This document shows positions 44,440-55,933 of a stretch of DNA of 64,000 nucleotides, piece by piece. The notes under the pieces are model-generated. The model searched no databases, was not told the DNA's origin, and saw only the letters and a program-made list of their open reading frames with translations. The position numbers were made by a program, and so were the translations under genes. Location: NCBI RefSeq assembly GCF_050947875.1, contig NC_134569.1, positions 189,468,067 to 189,532,066 on the forward strand, read 5' to 3'. The stretch comes from Dermacentor variabilis. Its lineage: Eukaryota > Arthropoda > Arachnida > Ixodida > Ixodidae. The stretch's first letter is position 1; every line of letters starts with the position of its first letter.

Positions 44440-45620
44440 AATTACATTTTTTATTATTTTGGCTAGATTGGCAGTAAGGCCAAATCGTCAAATGTCGAAG
44501 ACGTATCCCAGGTTTTGATTTTTAAGTAAAAGCACAATTTTTGCAATTTTCTAAGAGTCCGGGATTCATGCGTATTGAAGTCAACAGTTGACTATATTCA
44601 AAAGCTCATTAGGGAAAGAGGTAAATAAGTTTTATCATAGCTGTTGTGATACGGTCTGGTCCAGAAGCCGACTGTGTGCAATTAAAATGACATCGGAAAA
44701 TTCTGTTATTGTTACTTCTACAAATTCATATGTCCAACTATTAATATTAAGCCTCCTAGGTCTAGGACATTGCGAAGAAAAGCGTGCTTGAAGCCTGTCA
44801 GCGATAGCATCTAGTAAATCCGCCGCTTCTTTTCGTGATAGAACAGGCGGAATGTTATTTAGTGCTCCGTAATATTTTCTGCTCAGTAAAAACCTAAAAA
44901 GTGTCGATCTTCTTTCTGGTTTTGACAAAGATGGATGCAGTTGGTCTTTTTGTTCATCTTTTACTTTGGCCACAGTTCTTTTAAACAGAGCTGCATAGAA
45001 TTTATAGCCAACACAATCTTTTTGTGAATGATTGTTTTGGAGACTTTTCCATCCTGCTTTTCTTCGCCTGTAAGCCCATGTACCTGCTTCATTCCACACA
45101 TATGAGTTTGCCGGCGAGCTGCCAGACATAACCGCTAACTCAGCGGGCTGAATTGCAGAATTTAAAAGTAGTACCACAAAGCCAACCCTCCGCTGATCAT
45201 CATGAGTGGTCGACTATGATACCCCTGAACTTCTTGCTGATTTATATGTTTTATAATTAATGAATGCCGTACAATAGGAGCCTGAAATGAAAGCATGATT
45301 TCAGATGGAACGGGCAATTGATCGCTACTTCTGCAATTCTCAAATGTATACCACGATGAAATAGACATCTGAGCAGTCGAGAAAGTCATGTCTAATACCG
45401 ATGAGGATCGCCCGTGTAGAAACGTCATTCTACCTGAGTTGTGACATTGAAAGTCATCATTCACCCAATTCCACAACCTTTTTCTACAAACATTCGTTTT
45501 CATTCCCCAAGAATTGAGGTGAGAATTAAAATCTCCTGCCAGGAGTATTACATAAAAGTTCGGTACACTGAGTCCGGGTGATCAGTGCACTTTCCTCCGT
45601 TCGGGAATCACGCATTAACC
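44440..45620 (-). pseudogene. LINE E ORF2: endonuclease C-terminus, linker, RT fingers
   Basis: Coding resumes after element D with an endonuclease segment: LPDCIVFTVVNA (about 45610-45645), SVLDMTFSTAQM (about 45370-45400), and SSDQLPV where SDHxP is expected. Then a linker of 180 codons is open at 45177-44635 (KAGWKSLQNNHSQKDC, KEAADLLDAIADRLQARF, a C-terminal EFSDVI). RT fingers follow at 44600-44440 in shifted frames (IPDSWKIAKIVLLLK, then RFGLTANLAKII). The palm is absent. Confidence 0.75.
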
Positions 45621-45649
45621 ACTGTAAACACAATGCAATCAGGCAATAA

Positions 45650-46797
45650 AAAAATTACCGACGATTACGTTACTTCCTAATGCGAAATTTGAGCGCAGCA
45701 AATAAGCTGTTTCACCTTTTCGATAGATTGAGGCAAAGAAATCGAGCAACACATGTATGCGCTATCACAGAATTTTTTTTTTATTTTTCACACGTATTCC
45801 TTTAACAAAGACTCCACTAGGTAAGCTTCTGCTTCGGCGGCACGCACCTCTGGATTCTGACGGCGACGGCGCTGGGCCTCTGCTCTGGCAGCTCGTTTAG
45901 CAGCAGCAGCAGCAGCAGCAGCAGACGGAGGACTTCCATCGGTCGTCTCGCTCATGGCTCAGAAAGAACTGGCAGATAATTTCGCAGTGGCGAACGGCAG
46001 CGGCAATTTCGGCTCGGGCGGTGCACATATACAGATCCGCCGCCACCGATCTGGCTCTCTGATTGCCACCGCACAGGGCGAACGGCAGCGGCAATTTCGG
46101 CTCGGGCGGTGCACATATACAGATCCGCCGCCACCGATCTGGCTCTCTGATTGCCACCGCACAGGGGTTGCATTGGAGGAGGAGCGAAGAAAGGAATTAA
46201 GTTCGAGCCGGCGCTTTGACAACCGGAGACTCGCAGGAAGAGGGGGGAGGGGGGCGGCGTGTACACCCAGCGGCAAACGATGGGGGCAGAAGCGCGCGCA
46301 GCAAGCGGACAACACGATAAAGGGAGGAGGGAAGAGATAGCAGCGACTGACTGATGCCGCTGACGCCGATAGTGAGTCAACCCCAGCTGCGGAGTTGGTT
46401 TCAGGGACAACGCCGCCGATGCCGACACAAACAATATGATACCCTCGCTTCCGCAGCGCTAAGAACCAGGTCTAGCCGTGAGAAGGTGGTCACGTATTCG
46501 TCGACGTGTCGGGGCCTACGTGAAATAACCGGCGCGTCGGCAACTGAAGAGCACCCTATCCGCCACACAAGAACAGGGGGGGGGACCCTTTCCTCCTCTT
46601 TCTGCATGGCGGCGACGGTGTTCTATGCAGTCACGTTATCTTGACTCTCTAGCGGCGTCAGCGGCATCCAGCGGTATCAGTCGGTCGCTGCTAGCGCTGG
46701 GGGGATGAAAGGGGGGCGGAGCTGGTTACGAGGCCGACGACAACGCCGACGACGACGCGAAACCCAGGAACGGACGCCAAAGAGCTGCGCTCTAAAA
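45650..46797 (-). mobile_element. 1.15-kb non-autonomous element D, copy 2 (inverted)
   Basis: A 1148-bp near-identical reverse-complement partner of 39791-40936. It splits the endonuclease coding of LINE E: the protein blocks before 46798 and after 45650 are consecutive parts of one APE domain. It is therefore an independent insertion rather than one arm of a 7-kb inverted-repeat transposon. Confidence 0.85.
45788..45955 (-). CDS. Small polyalanine/arginine-rich ORF in element D copy 2
   Basis: 55 codons, the same product as 40635-40799 but with eight alanines, and KR/R replacing IR/H at two positions. The frame is open in both copies. Function unknown. Confidence 0.45.
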   Translation of the reverse strand: MSETTDGSPPSAAAAAAAAKRAARAEAQRRRRQNPEVRAAEAEAYLVESLLKEYV

Positions 46798-47085
46798 ATC
46801 TAATCCTAAAAGTTCGCAGCCTGAACACACATGACCAAAAGAAACAGTTACCTTATGATACATTTGTTATGAAACTAATGCTAACAGCTCGACGCCTCTA
46901 ATACGGCGATCTAGACGAAATGTTCAAAAATTATTATTGGTAAATCGCTGATTTGACGAAAGCCACGATCCTTGAAGTAAAATAACATCTGGAATTAGGT
47001 AATGAACTAGAAGAAGTAGGTCAAGGTAACCGGAGGAGATAGAGCGGCAATTCCATTCAAGAACTTTTACTGATACAATGGTGGT
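46798..47085 (-). pseudogene. LINE E ORF2: endonuclease N-terminus
   Basis: Minus-strand reading from about 47085: KVLEWNCRSISSGYLDL is the opening of an APE endonuclease, then PDVILLQGSWLS where the catalytic Glu of the usual LQE motif is replaced. The segment runs into element D at 46797. Confidence 0.75.
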
Positions 47086-47689
47086 GCTAGTATGCATAAC
47101 TCCACGGCAGCAGGCAACGCATCCTGCTCGTGGTAGTCACTGTTTTTTCCTTTCTCGCCTTAAATTGAGGAGAATCGGGCGGAGACAGTGGGGAACTCTT
47201 GCGTCCATTGTCAATGGTCCCAAGCCTCATGTGTCCCAATGAGACGCTGGGCCCCACAGTCGCAGATAGCGGAGTACACACGGAAGTGTCACCCAAGTTC
47301 TGTCGGATTGCCAAAGCTGGTTTGTTTCGAATGTTGAGCAGAAGTGCTATTTAACAGCAGAACAGCAGAAGAGTGCGATTGTAAGAGGCCGTTGAATTTG
47401 GCCAGTTAGCATCTCGGTAATGCATTCGGCAAACGTATTGAAGAGACGCTCTATAACTACTGTAATTGCTTTGTCAATAGCTGCATCTCGGTAATACAGT
47501 CGGCAAACGTATTGAAGAGACGCTCTATAACTGCTGTCATTGCTTTGTCAATAGCTGCGGCGACTACGGCCGCAACTGTAGCTTATAGAGATGTGCACTG
47601 ACGGGATGCAGCGGCTGCGTAACCGACGTCACGCTCTTTCGTTTCTGCTATTGTTTCCGCACAGGAACAATGGCGTTTCTCTCCAATCT

Positions 47690-48477
47690 CAAGCGCCTGG
47701 ATCACACGGCTTCGCGCGGGAGAATTATCCGTAGCATTATGTATTCCTTCGCACAAGCAACACCTTGGTGCATCTACGTCGCAGCTCGATGAGGAGTGAG
47801 AGTCGCCACAGTTGCAGCATCTCGCTGAAGATCTGCAGGCGTTCGTACTGTGTCCCTATCTTCTAGCAGTTTCGGCACTGCAGTGGTCTAGGTGTCAACG
47901 TCTCCACTCGGAATAAATACGGCCGTACCTCAGTCGGACGCGTTAAACCGGTGAACGATACAATAACGCTCTCAGTTGGAACTCTGTTATCACCCACTAA
48001 CCTATTGCATCTGCAGACAGAAACAACACCCACCGCAGACAGCATCCTCAAGAAAGCCTTAGGAGTAATATTGACAATGCCCTTAATGCACGCAAAGTAA
48101 GGTGGCACGAAAGCATGGACCGCGAATGTCGTGCAGTTAAGCAAATCATTGAGGCACTGGACATTAGCCGACTTACACAGAATGCCAGTCTTAACAAAGC
48201 GCCTCACCTCCGAGTTGTCAATGAAATGTTCCGTTATAGAACGCAGCTTCTCCTGGAAACTTTCCGATTCAGTCAGCCGAATGGATCGACCACCTGTGGG
48301 AACGAGCGCCACGGGCAAGGTATTCACCCCAATTCCCAAGGAAACCCTCCAAAGGCACCGACTCAGTAGGACGAATAGCCGACCGGGGCAAGCCCTGGCC
48401 GGGACCGGAGACCGGCGTTCACGGTCCCCGGAAAAGAAAGGAAGAAAAAGCAACACCCTATAGCAGGAACAAAGCAC
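47690..48477 (-). pseudogene. LINE E ORF1 (gag-like) with CCHC knuckles
   Basis: Open from 48477 to 47863 (204 codons): VKTGILCKSANVQCLNDLL, FACIKGIVNITPKAFLRML, VIVSFTGLTRPTEVRPYLFRV, then LQCRNC. After a stop and frame changes the knuckle series continues in frames reading STNACRSSARCCNCGDSHSS and CCLCEGIHNATD (about 47840-47720), typical of I-clade ORF1 with three CCHC motifs. The first 60 codons look unlike ORF1 and may be upstream sequence. Confidence 0.75.
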
Positions 48478-48517
48478 TACAATCAGTTAAAAATGTAGCC
48501 GACACCGTCTTGGACTC

Positions 48518-48711
48518 AACACAAGAGGAAGCGAGGCGTTTGATTCAGTTTCTGTCACTGTGCTGTTGGCGACAATTTGACAGCACGCGCAGGTCTGCAC
48601 TTGGTCCATCACGCCCCCTTGTTAGATTCAGCTAGCCAGCCGCACGTCCGCTTCTTCCTTCACCTGTCTTGAATGTCCCAGTAAACCCACTACGAACATA
48701 AGACTGTAACA
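48518..48711 (-). repeat. Candidate 5' LTR of Gypsy element 2
   Basis: Its second half aligns with 39500-39590 (shared GCTAGCCAGCCGC, CTTCACCTGTCTTG, AAACCCACTACG) and it ends in TGTAACA. The first half is more divergent. No matching TSD is visible between the outer flanks (ATAT at 39411, TAGC at 48712), so pairing of the two LTRs is tentative. Confidence 0.45.
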
Positions 48712-50520
48712 TAGCATTTATCCACTTGTGTTTCTACTCTCAGCCATGCGGCAGTCCTGTTATTTGTTAACGTTAGTCCTATCATTCTCTGGTACATCTC
48801 ACATTGATGGCACATTCCGTAGTTTCCTTTAATTATTCTCTATTATAGCCCAAGGTTTGGTCTAACAGATTAGCACTGGTGGAATGCACTGTCTACCAAC
48901 ATTCCTTTCTAAGGATTGTTAAAACAGACGTTTGGGCGAGTTATATTTCAAACAGAACAGCGCGGTTTTAACGGGGACAAGCAGGGAGAAACGACACGGA
49001 TTTCTAAGGATATCCGGAAGCCGCTGCTCATGACAAGGGAGATGTCCACAATGTGGATTAGAGCCAATATTCATTCTCCTGCGGATTGTGTTCTCCTGAG
49101 ATGGTACTGTGTGATTACCCGGCCTAGATAACCAGACTTTTCTAGAACATCGAGCGGCCTCTGAAAAAAAAAACGCAGATCGAACGCAATGTTGAAATCC
49201 AAATGAAGCGAAGCTCGACGTTGCAGCGGCGATGGATGACATGCGCACAGCATCATCGCCCGTAGCTGTTAGTTCTCTCTGTCACCGATACAAATGCCAT
49301 GTCTGAGGCCTGTGGAGGCTGTATGCACAGAGAAGTGCGTCAGATACGTCCTAAGTACGTGTAAGGCTTCCATACCGATTTATCACAGTGGCAAATACCA
49401 ATTCTGGGGAAGTGGTCCAGAATGGGCAGATACCAGGTTACCCAAGTTTTCTAATCGGGCACTTGTCCACTGACCCATACCCAGAGACACATGCCAATTA
49501 GACCACGTGCTTATCCACTACACGCGAGAAAGCCGCAAAAAGGCAAAAAAGAAGTATCCTTCAAGGAAGATGTCCTGTTTTTAGCTTTTAAAACAGTGAA
49601 CTATTTTTCACGCGGCTAGCCTCTTCTTCTTGTCAATATCTTACATAGCGGGTCAACGTTACCAGGATATAATGGCGATGTATGAACAGCTTCCAGCGAA
49701 ACCTTTTCTAGGATCTGTGTCTCTTATTAACGCAAATTTTAGTCTTTCGTATTAGCGCGAAGTGAATCGAACAAGAGTTTACTGCGCTACCTTGTTTTTA
49801 AGCATCCATCTTTGTCAGAGATCACGCTGTTTTCAATGTTTCTATTCTCATGCCACAACTTACTCTTTTGCAGGCATCTATCCTTTGCAGCTTGTACAAA
49901 ACCTTCCAAACGTATTCGCCGGGGTCAGGCAACGCTGAGAATGAAGGCCCGCTTGTGCATGTGCGACGTGCAAGCGCCGCTTCTGGGGCAAAGTGACGCA
50001 GCAGTAGATGCGGAGACTAATGAATTCAGTCGATCGCACACGCAATAAAGCTGCTATTATGAGTGCCGCAATGTGAGAAGTGTCTTTCTGTGGGGAGTGG
50101 GAGGCAACGTTGGGAGGGTAAGGTTGAAGAAAGAAGTCAGATAAGTTACCATTGCGCACAGCGCCGTAATACCCGGAAACTACTACTTTGATGCTTAACG
50201 TTTTACTCCGCGAGGCCGACTCACTGCAATGCGAATTAAGTGACAGACAGACTCGTTGAAGATGCTCAGCCTTAATTTACCCTGTAAGTTTGTACTTACA
50301 TATATTTGCACAATAAATCAGCACAGAAAACTGTGTCTGAGAAAAATAGTGAGGAAAACGGAAACACGAAACAATGTACAGTGCTGACGCTTCTCCCAGC
50401 TAGAAATATAGTTTTACGATGCACGGAGGAGCTGCTTTTATAGATTCATATACGTTCTCAACGTACCAATAAAACCCAGAGTGAAAGCATGCGGTGACTA
50501 CCCAAAAAAGTCACAGGGCT
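48712..50520. other. About 1.8 kb without recognisable genes
   Basis: Short frames on both strands, none with a domain. No repeat relationship found by eye. Confidence 0.5.
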
Positions 50521-50720
50521 GCATGGAACACGCAGCACTGTCACATCGTAAGCTGGACGAGTGCCTCCATAGGAGCTGCATTTTCGGCAACTAGCATTAT
50601 AGGGTCTTCCCGGCGAAGTCTCCTTGCGTCGTTTTCACGAGACCGAACTGAATTGTCCGCGCGCCGTCGACGGCGAGCTGCGGCTTGTTCTGCTCCCTAG
50701 ACAGCTGTCTGCTGCGCCCT
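50521..50720 (-). pseudogene. Arg-rich coiled fragment
   Basis: The minus strand reads AEQAAARRRRRADNSVRSREN and DARRLRREDP, an Ala/Arg/Glu repeat style resembling the small ORF of element D. It ends in stops on both sides. Probably a fragment of a repetitive charged protein; weak call. Confidence 0.3.
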
Positions 50721-51352
50721 ACGTTGCCTGGATGCACCCGCGCGCGTAGCACTATGATTCGCTTCTCCAGCAGTGGTTCCTACCTTGCGAGGGGGCGCCA
50801 GAACGTGTACCGAAGGGTAAACAGAGGTATCTAGATTACGCGGCGCACATGTCACATCCCTTGACATGTGTCGCGATGATTATCATGAATCATTGGCATC
50901 CCCTTTGAAACGGCTCGGTGACAAATAGTCACCTAGCTTGCTTGATTTAATCAGGCATGCCAGACAGGTTTTTTCTTCTAGAAATTTTGTACGCATCTCC
51001 ATAATCCTCTTTTTCTTCCTCATAACTTCTCTAACTACCTTGTACGGCTACATATGCAATTGCTACATGGCGTACCACCCGGTACAATAATGGGCAAATG
51101 CAATGGAAAGTGTCCACGCATCGTCGCTACGCGGCGCGCATCTCACCGCGTCTAAAGCCCCTTGATAAACGCGTGACTCCTCGCGCGCTATGACGCGTAT
51201 ATGGACTTCCTGCAGTGGTCAGGCGGCGCAGCGATCGGCTCAGCCGTCAGCGCCACCGTGTCAGTTGCGCGAAACACCGAGGCGGCCGCTGCTACGGAGG
51301 CTTGGTTTTGCCGCGCTCGTTTGAAGCTTGTTGCACGTTCTTAACTGCGGTT
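50721..51352. other. No recognisable feature
   Basis: Unassigned DNA. 51140-51330 is GC-rich with CGCG clusters; no coding domain. Confidence 0.5.
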
Positions 51353-51356
51353 TTAA

Positions 51357-52080
51357 GAGGAAGCTTTAGCTCGGGGGCTCCTATCTAAATACATGTAAAA
51401 GGAGAATTCGTTTTTCTCAGCAACCACCGCACCCAATTTGACGAGGTTTGTTGCATTTACAAGAAAAACTCAAAATCTAGTGACTGTTGGTTTCGAATTT
51501 TTGAGTTAGATCGTGAATTTTTTATTAAAAATTGGCAAAAATCGAAAAATTTCAAAAAACGAGACTATCAAGTTTACAACTCTGTAACTCAGCAATGACA
51601 TATGATATCACAATTCTGTGAATTGCATCTAATAGTACATCTAAAGCGGACAAAATTGGTATGTTACACATGAATATAAATAAATTTAATCATAGGGACA
51701 TACAACGTTTGCAAAACCGTTGTAACCAACGTAACAAATTCACGTAAGATGTAAAATGACATACTGAATTTGTCCGCTTTCAATGATCTAATGGATGCCG
51801 TTTACAGAACCGCGATATCAGTTCTTGATGCAGAGCTATGACTTTGTAAACTTCGTGCTTCTATATTTTTCAAACGGTCAAATATTTGAAAATAGTGTTA
51901 AGAAAATTTAAGCCCTAAATCGAAATTCCGCTTCCAACAGTCACTAGAATTTCACTTTCTCTTTCAAATGCAACAAATTTCATCAAAATCGGTGCAGGGG
52001 TTATCTCAGAAAAACGTTTTTGCGTTTTACATGTATTTGAATAGGCCGCGTCGGAGTTGGGCCCGAGCTAAAGCTTCCTC
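51357..52080. mobile_element. TTAA-flanked foldback MITE
   Basis: A 724-bp element flanked by TTAA at 51353-51356 and 52081-52084. Both ends begin GAGGAAGCTTTAGCTCGG, and the similarity continues inward (ACATGTAAAA, TTTGTTGCATTT, TAGTGACTGTTGG), so nearly the whole element is one long imperfect palindrome. The TTAA duplication suggests piggyBac- or Kolobok-type mobilisation. No coding. Confidence 0.85.
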
Positions 52081-52205
52081 TTAAGGCAATCGAAAACATC
52101 GAGGCCAATTTTGGACCACCGACGCTTGAGAAAGGACGTCAGATTTACGACTACAACCATGTATATCGTATCAAAGAAGTAAACAGCGCGGACATTCCAG
52201 CGAGG

Positions 52206-52452
52206 TGCTTAAATTAAATTATGGTGTTTTAAGTGCCAAAACCACGACCTGATTAGTAGGCACGCCGTGGTGAGAGACTCCGGAATAATTTGGACCACCT
52301 GGGGTTCTCTAACGTGGACCTAAATCTAATTCCACGGGTGTTTTGGTATTTCGACCGCATCGAAGTTCGGCCGCCGTGGCCGGGATTTAATCCCGCGACC
52401 TCGTGCTTAGCAGCCCAACACCATAGCCACTAAGCAACCACCGCAGGTCGCG
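52206..52452 (-). mobile_element. Ruka-like tRNA-derived SINE
   Basis: On the minus strand a tRNA-like head has a box A-like GGTTGCTTAGTGGCTA (about 52430-52445) and a box B-like GGTCGCGGGATTAAATCCC (about 52385-52405), then a tRNA-unrelated body and an AT-rich CATAATTTAATTT tail. The architecture and sequence resemble the Ruka SINE described in hard ticks; that identification is from memory. Confidence 0.7.
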
Positions 52453-52530
52453 AAGTGGCTGTCACAACAAAGCAAGCATGCTTACGACGTCGAACTGAAA
52501 GTGAGTTAGCACATCATTATTTTAAGCCAC

Positions 52531-52743
52531 CTAAGTGAGCCAATACGGCCGTGGACGTCTTTGAACTGTCATTTGTCGCTTCATTACTTCGAGCGTGCCT
52601 TGCACCTCACAATTGTGGAGGTTTCGGCGAATTGGCAGGTAAGTGCTTTTTTCTCCGTTGACAAAATGTCTCGAGCATATTCTGGTATTGTCGTTCGGTC
52701 TCAAATGTGAGAGGGCATTACCGCTGAAGCACATAGAGAGCAA
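52531..52743 (-). pseudogene. THAP-domain C-terminal half
   Basis: The minus-strand frame contains LRPNDNTRICSRHFVNGEKS, matching the C-x2-H end of a THAP domain, then LPIRRNLHN near the expected end. The N-terminal Cys pair is not found within 300 bp upstream in any frame. A TTTACTTTCAG stretch just 5' (about 52750) resembles a splice acceptor, so it could be an exon rather than a broken domain. Confidence 0.5.
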
Positions 52744-53554
52744 TCAGCTGAAAGTAAACAACGTGAACACTGAACAAATATGCGCTACCGTGCGCGAGAG
52801 AAATGCTAATTTTCGAATACTCGACGTGTGCTTCAGTGTACTCCAACCTTAGTTTTGTTGTCTAAGCGCGAGAAAATATCGGCACGAATGAGCTCGGTTC
52901 CAGCATTCGCGTTTTGACCTTGGCGCAGGAAGAAACACAGCGCCTACAAACCTCCAGCACGGAGCGCTTGCGAAGCTAGATTTGACACGTAACAACCACT
53001 GTGCGTTTGTTTTGGAGCAAGACGAGCTAAACAACTATCCAAAATGATTTACAAAAGCGGGAATCAGTTCACGCGTTTTTATGCAGTTGACGCCTTATTA
53101 CGTGTTTTTACGTTCGCCGCTGCTGGTTCTTATTTATTTTTATTATTTTTGCATTTGCGTCTTAGTTCGTTTAACAGAAATTCTCAAGACTGACACGAAC
53201 CGCGACGATCCACTTCAGCCGCGGGGTTGCCTCCCCTGGTTTTGAAAGGAAGCGGTACTATTTAAGACCGACATCACCTTCGCAGTTGTGACAATCCTTA
53301 AGGCAGCAGTATCTGCGCTTGTTCTTTCTGTTCACACTTCTCACGAAGGAGCTGCCAAGAGGCCGCGGTGAATGCATTGGAAAATTGGAAAAGGAGGCTT
53401 TCAGGCGCGCCTGAGCGCACCGCGGACAATGGTGAAACGACGGCGAGCGCCTACCCGCGGGTGCTCACCGCCGCTGCTAGGTGGCGCGACATGTACAGGC
53501 AAACATCATTGCAGGGTGCCCATAGGGCACGTTTGCGCGGCGGCCAGCAAGCAC
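52744..53554. other. No recognisable gene
   Basis: Unassigned. 53380-53530 is GC-rich. No domain in any frame. Confidence 0.5.
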
Positions 53555-53735
53555 TGGCGTGTCACAGTGGTAGAGTAGCCGACTCCAGCGCAGAGTGCTC
53601 GGGTTGGATCCCGGCGGGAACCGGGTACCTTTTCTCTCATTCCTGACGATAGCTACGAGGGACACCGGCGGCGGGCAACATCGGCAACCGAAACGCCTAT
53701 TAGAATGAGCCTATAACAGCTCACGCTGTAAAACA
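53555..53735 (+). mobile_element. tRNA-derived SINE candidate
   Basis: CACAGTGGTAGAGTAGCCGACT (box A-like) and GGGTTGGATCCCGGCGGGAA (box B-like) are spaced as in a tRNA promoter, followed by a conserved-looking body to about 53735. The anticodon arm does not fold as a functional tRNA, so a SINE head or tRNA pseudogene is preferred. Confidence 0.5.
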
Positions 53736-53844
53736 GAAGTCTCAAGTGTGGCTCAGGCTGAGCGCTTACATGTACTCTGACGTAAGACGCTGCACGCGAG
53801 ATTCAAATAATGGACCCAACAGTGCAGTAATATAACTAATATAC

Positions 53845-54303
53845 CATCAATACCAAGTTGCCTCCATTTAGCAGCTCCAGGCCTCTTTGCCTACGTACAC
53901 GACCTACAAATAGGTTTCAAATCCTGCAACCTTGCAGTGTGTGAGAGACAGGTACAGCAGGCCTTAAAGAAGATGTCTAAGTGGGCAGGCAAAAATTAAC
54001 ATAAAATAAGCCCCCACAAAAGTTATTGTGTTCTCTTTAAAGAAAGAGAGGCCTGGTTCCAGATCCTTTTATAGAACGGCGCGGACAAGAAATACCTGTC
54101 AACGAAGAGCACAAATTCTTAAGGGGTTATACTTGACTCCAGGCTTACTTTCATTCCACACATAAACTATCTAAAAGCGAAATGTCTAAAAGCAATAAAC
54201 TTACTTAAAATCCTATCCAACACACCATGGGGTAGCGGTAGGGAGTGCTTATTCAATCTTTACAGGAGCCTAATTCGATCACGATTGGACTATGGTGCCA
54301 TGC
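53845..54303 (+). pseudogene. Non-LTR family A fragment (RT palm/thumb)
   Basis: Aligns with the start of the ORF at 1-1743: FAYVHDLQIGF-type box (catalytic YVDD now YVHD) at about 53890, GLVPDP at 54050, IPVNEEHKFL at 54090, and RSRLDYGAM at 54280 in shifting frames. Truncated at both ends. Confidence 0.8.
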
Positions 54304-55109
54304 TGCAGCTCCAGGGCTCGACACCACGAACACTGTTGTGGCTGGTGCGTGTCTGTCGGAACCGCTTGGCCCTGCAGCTTCCTCGGAACTTGTGTCCTGC
54401 AGTCAGAGTAGTGTTCAGACATCGCGAGCAGTGTGTGCAATGCGTATCATTTACACAAGCTGCTGCTCAGAGTACATAACCTATATTGTCACTTGCACAA
54501 AAAACGAAAAGAAAATGGTTGAAAACATTTTTTATTGTGTTACAATGTAATGCTGAAAACTTGTGAGGCCACCGCAGGTCACACAAACAACCTTTCTTAA
54601 ATCCAATGTACGCACCTTGCTATCGGCGACAAACTGAGGGGGGGGGGGAGGAACAAGCACCCCGCCGGCCCTCATCAGCACATCAAGGACGCACGCCCCC
54701 CCCCCCCCGCCCCCGTCTTTTCCGCCTCCCGTTGCCCTGCAAACTCCACCACCACAACAACAACTACGTGAAACTACGTTACTGGCAGCATAATTAGAAT
54801 GCTCACCTCTTCTCGCGCGCTGCCCTGGCCGCTTCTTTAGCTTTATGGGACATCTTGGCCCAATGGTTCCGCCAACGGCTGGTGCATTTTACGGCTGGCC
54901 CCTGTGCGTTCACGCCGCCACCTCCTCCCAGAGCTGGTTTTTTCGAGAACCAGTCATACGTGGCGAAAACTCTGTAGAATCTTTAGCCAGGTATGGGTGC
55001 TGCTCGATGAACTCTACGAGAATAGTTGCCTGCCCCTTGGAGACCCGTGGCCCTCTTGCCGCCATTTTCTCTTTTTAAACTATGGAATTTCAGCCAGCCC
55101 ACAACACAG
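54304..55109. other. No recognisable gene; homopolymer runs
   Basis: Contains a G-rich run at about 54638-54650 and a C-rich run at about 54698-54712. Short frames only. Confidence 0.5.
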
Positions 55110-55112
55110 TAA

Positions 55113-55933
55113 AGGCCAGAATACATGGAGCGAACTTTCACGACGAAGTTCGGGCGGCAGAAAATCTGCCGCGGCGCGACGCCGTATGTTCGTCGGGCTG
55201 CGCTACGTGGAGCGAAGGCACGGCGGCCGCCGCCGGCGAGTCGCTGCGTTGTTATCAGTGTGGCTAGACGAGGCAGATGCGCTGTAGTGAAACACATGAC
55301 ACAAAAAAAAAAAAAAACTTTAACGACAATTATTATTGCTTTTGAATTACGGAACACTCTAGAAATCATTTCTAAACAAAATTTTACGCGTTTTTAGTCT
55401 TTTTTATGTGTTTGAGACATTCATGTGCCGATGTAGTTTAAAGAAAGCGGCGATGCTATGCGTTGTGGCAACACTGGGCGGGTAAACAACTTTTGGCTCC
55501 TTTAACTCCGCGGCTCTGTTCTGTGGCTCAACGCGCGCGCGGCCGGCGCGCGGCCGAAGCAAGCAGACCCGAAAGTAGCGCACGTGAGCTTGTCTAACCA
55601 TGGCTGTTATTAACTTGTTAAATTCCAGCCGCGCCGCTTTGGATGCCATGAGTACGAAAGACGGGAGACCGGCATGAACGCTAGAGCGGGATCGGGATAC
55701 ACGGACAAGCGGGGAAGCCTAGACGGAAGTCGGGGCGGATAGTGAGACCTGATTGGCTCGCTTTGGGGCGCCGCTCGTTTGCCGCTTCCGGTATCGTCGC
55801 CGCCCGACGAACTTTTCTGCGCCAGCTGGATCGGCGGCGAACGACGTTTTCTCCGCCGCCGCGCGTCGCGCGTACGCCGCCGGGCGTCGAACGCCGACTA
55901 TTCGTCGCATATTCGCTCCATGTATTCTGGCCT
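55113..55933. mobile_element. TAA-flanked MITE (Harbinger-like)
   Basis: An 821-bp element whose ends are exact inverted repeats of AGGCCAGAATACATGGAGCG at 55113 and 55933. TAA lies on both sides (55110-55112 and 55934-55936), the 3-bp TWA target typical of PIF/Harbinger. Further inward the arms stay similar (GACGAA/TTCGTC-rich). No transposase. Confidence 0.75.

Larger units (their letters stand above)
44440..48480 (-). mobile_element. Non-LTR element E, interrupted by element D copy 2
   Basis: Minus-strand I-type LINE: ORF1 (48477-47690), ORF2 endonuclease N-terminus (about 47085-46798), insert (46797-45650), endonuclease C-terminus (45560-45170), linker and RT fingers (45177-44440). It ends in the middle of RT at the junction with Gypsy element 2, so it is 3'-truncated. 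It lies where Gypsy 2 gag would be expected. Confidence 0.8.

Noticed and set aside
39791..46797. A single 7-kb transposon with 1.15-kb TIRs
   Set aside because: LINE E endonuclease coding continues directly across 45650-46797, so the right copy is a self-contained insertion rather than a TIR arm.
53555..53633. Functional tRNA gene
   Set aside because: Promoter boxes are present but the anticodon arm does not fold properly and a SINE-like body follows.
54904..55287. 127-codon plus-strand frame
   Set aside because: Crosses the left boundary of the Harbinger-like MITE and has no domain.
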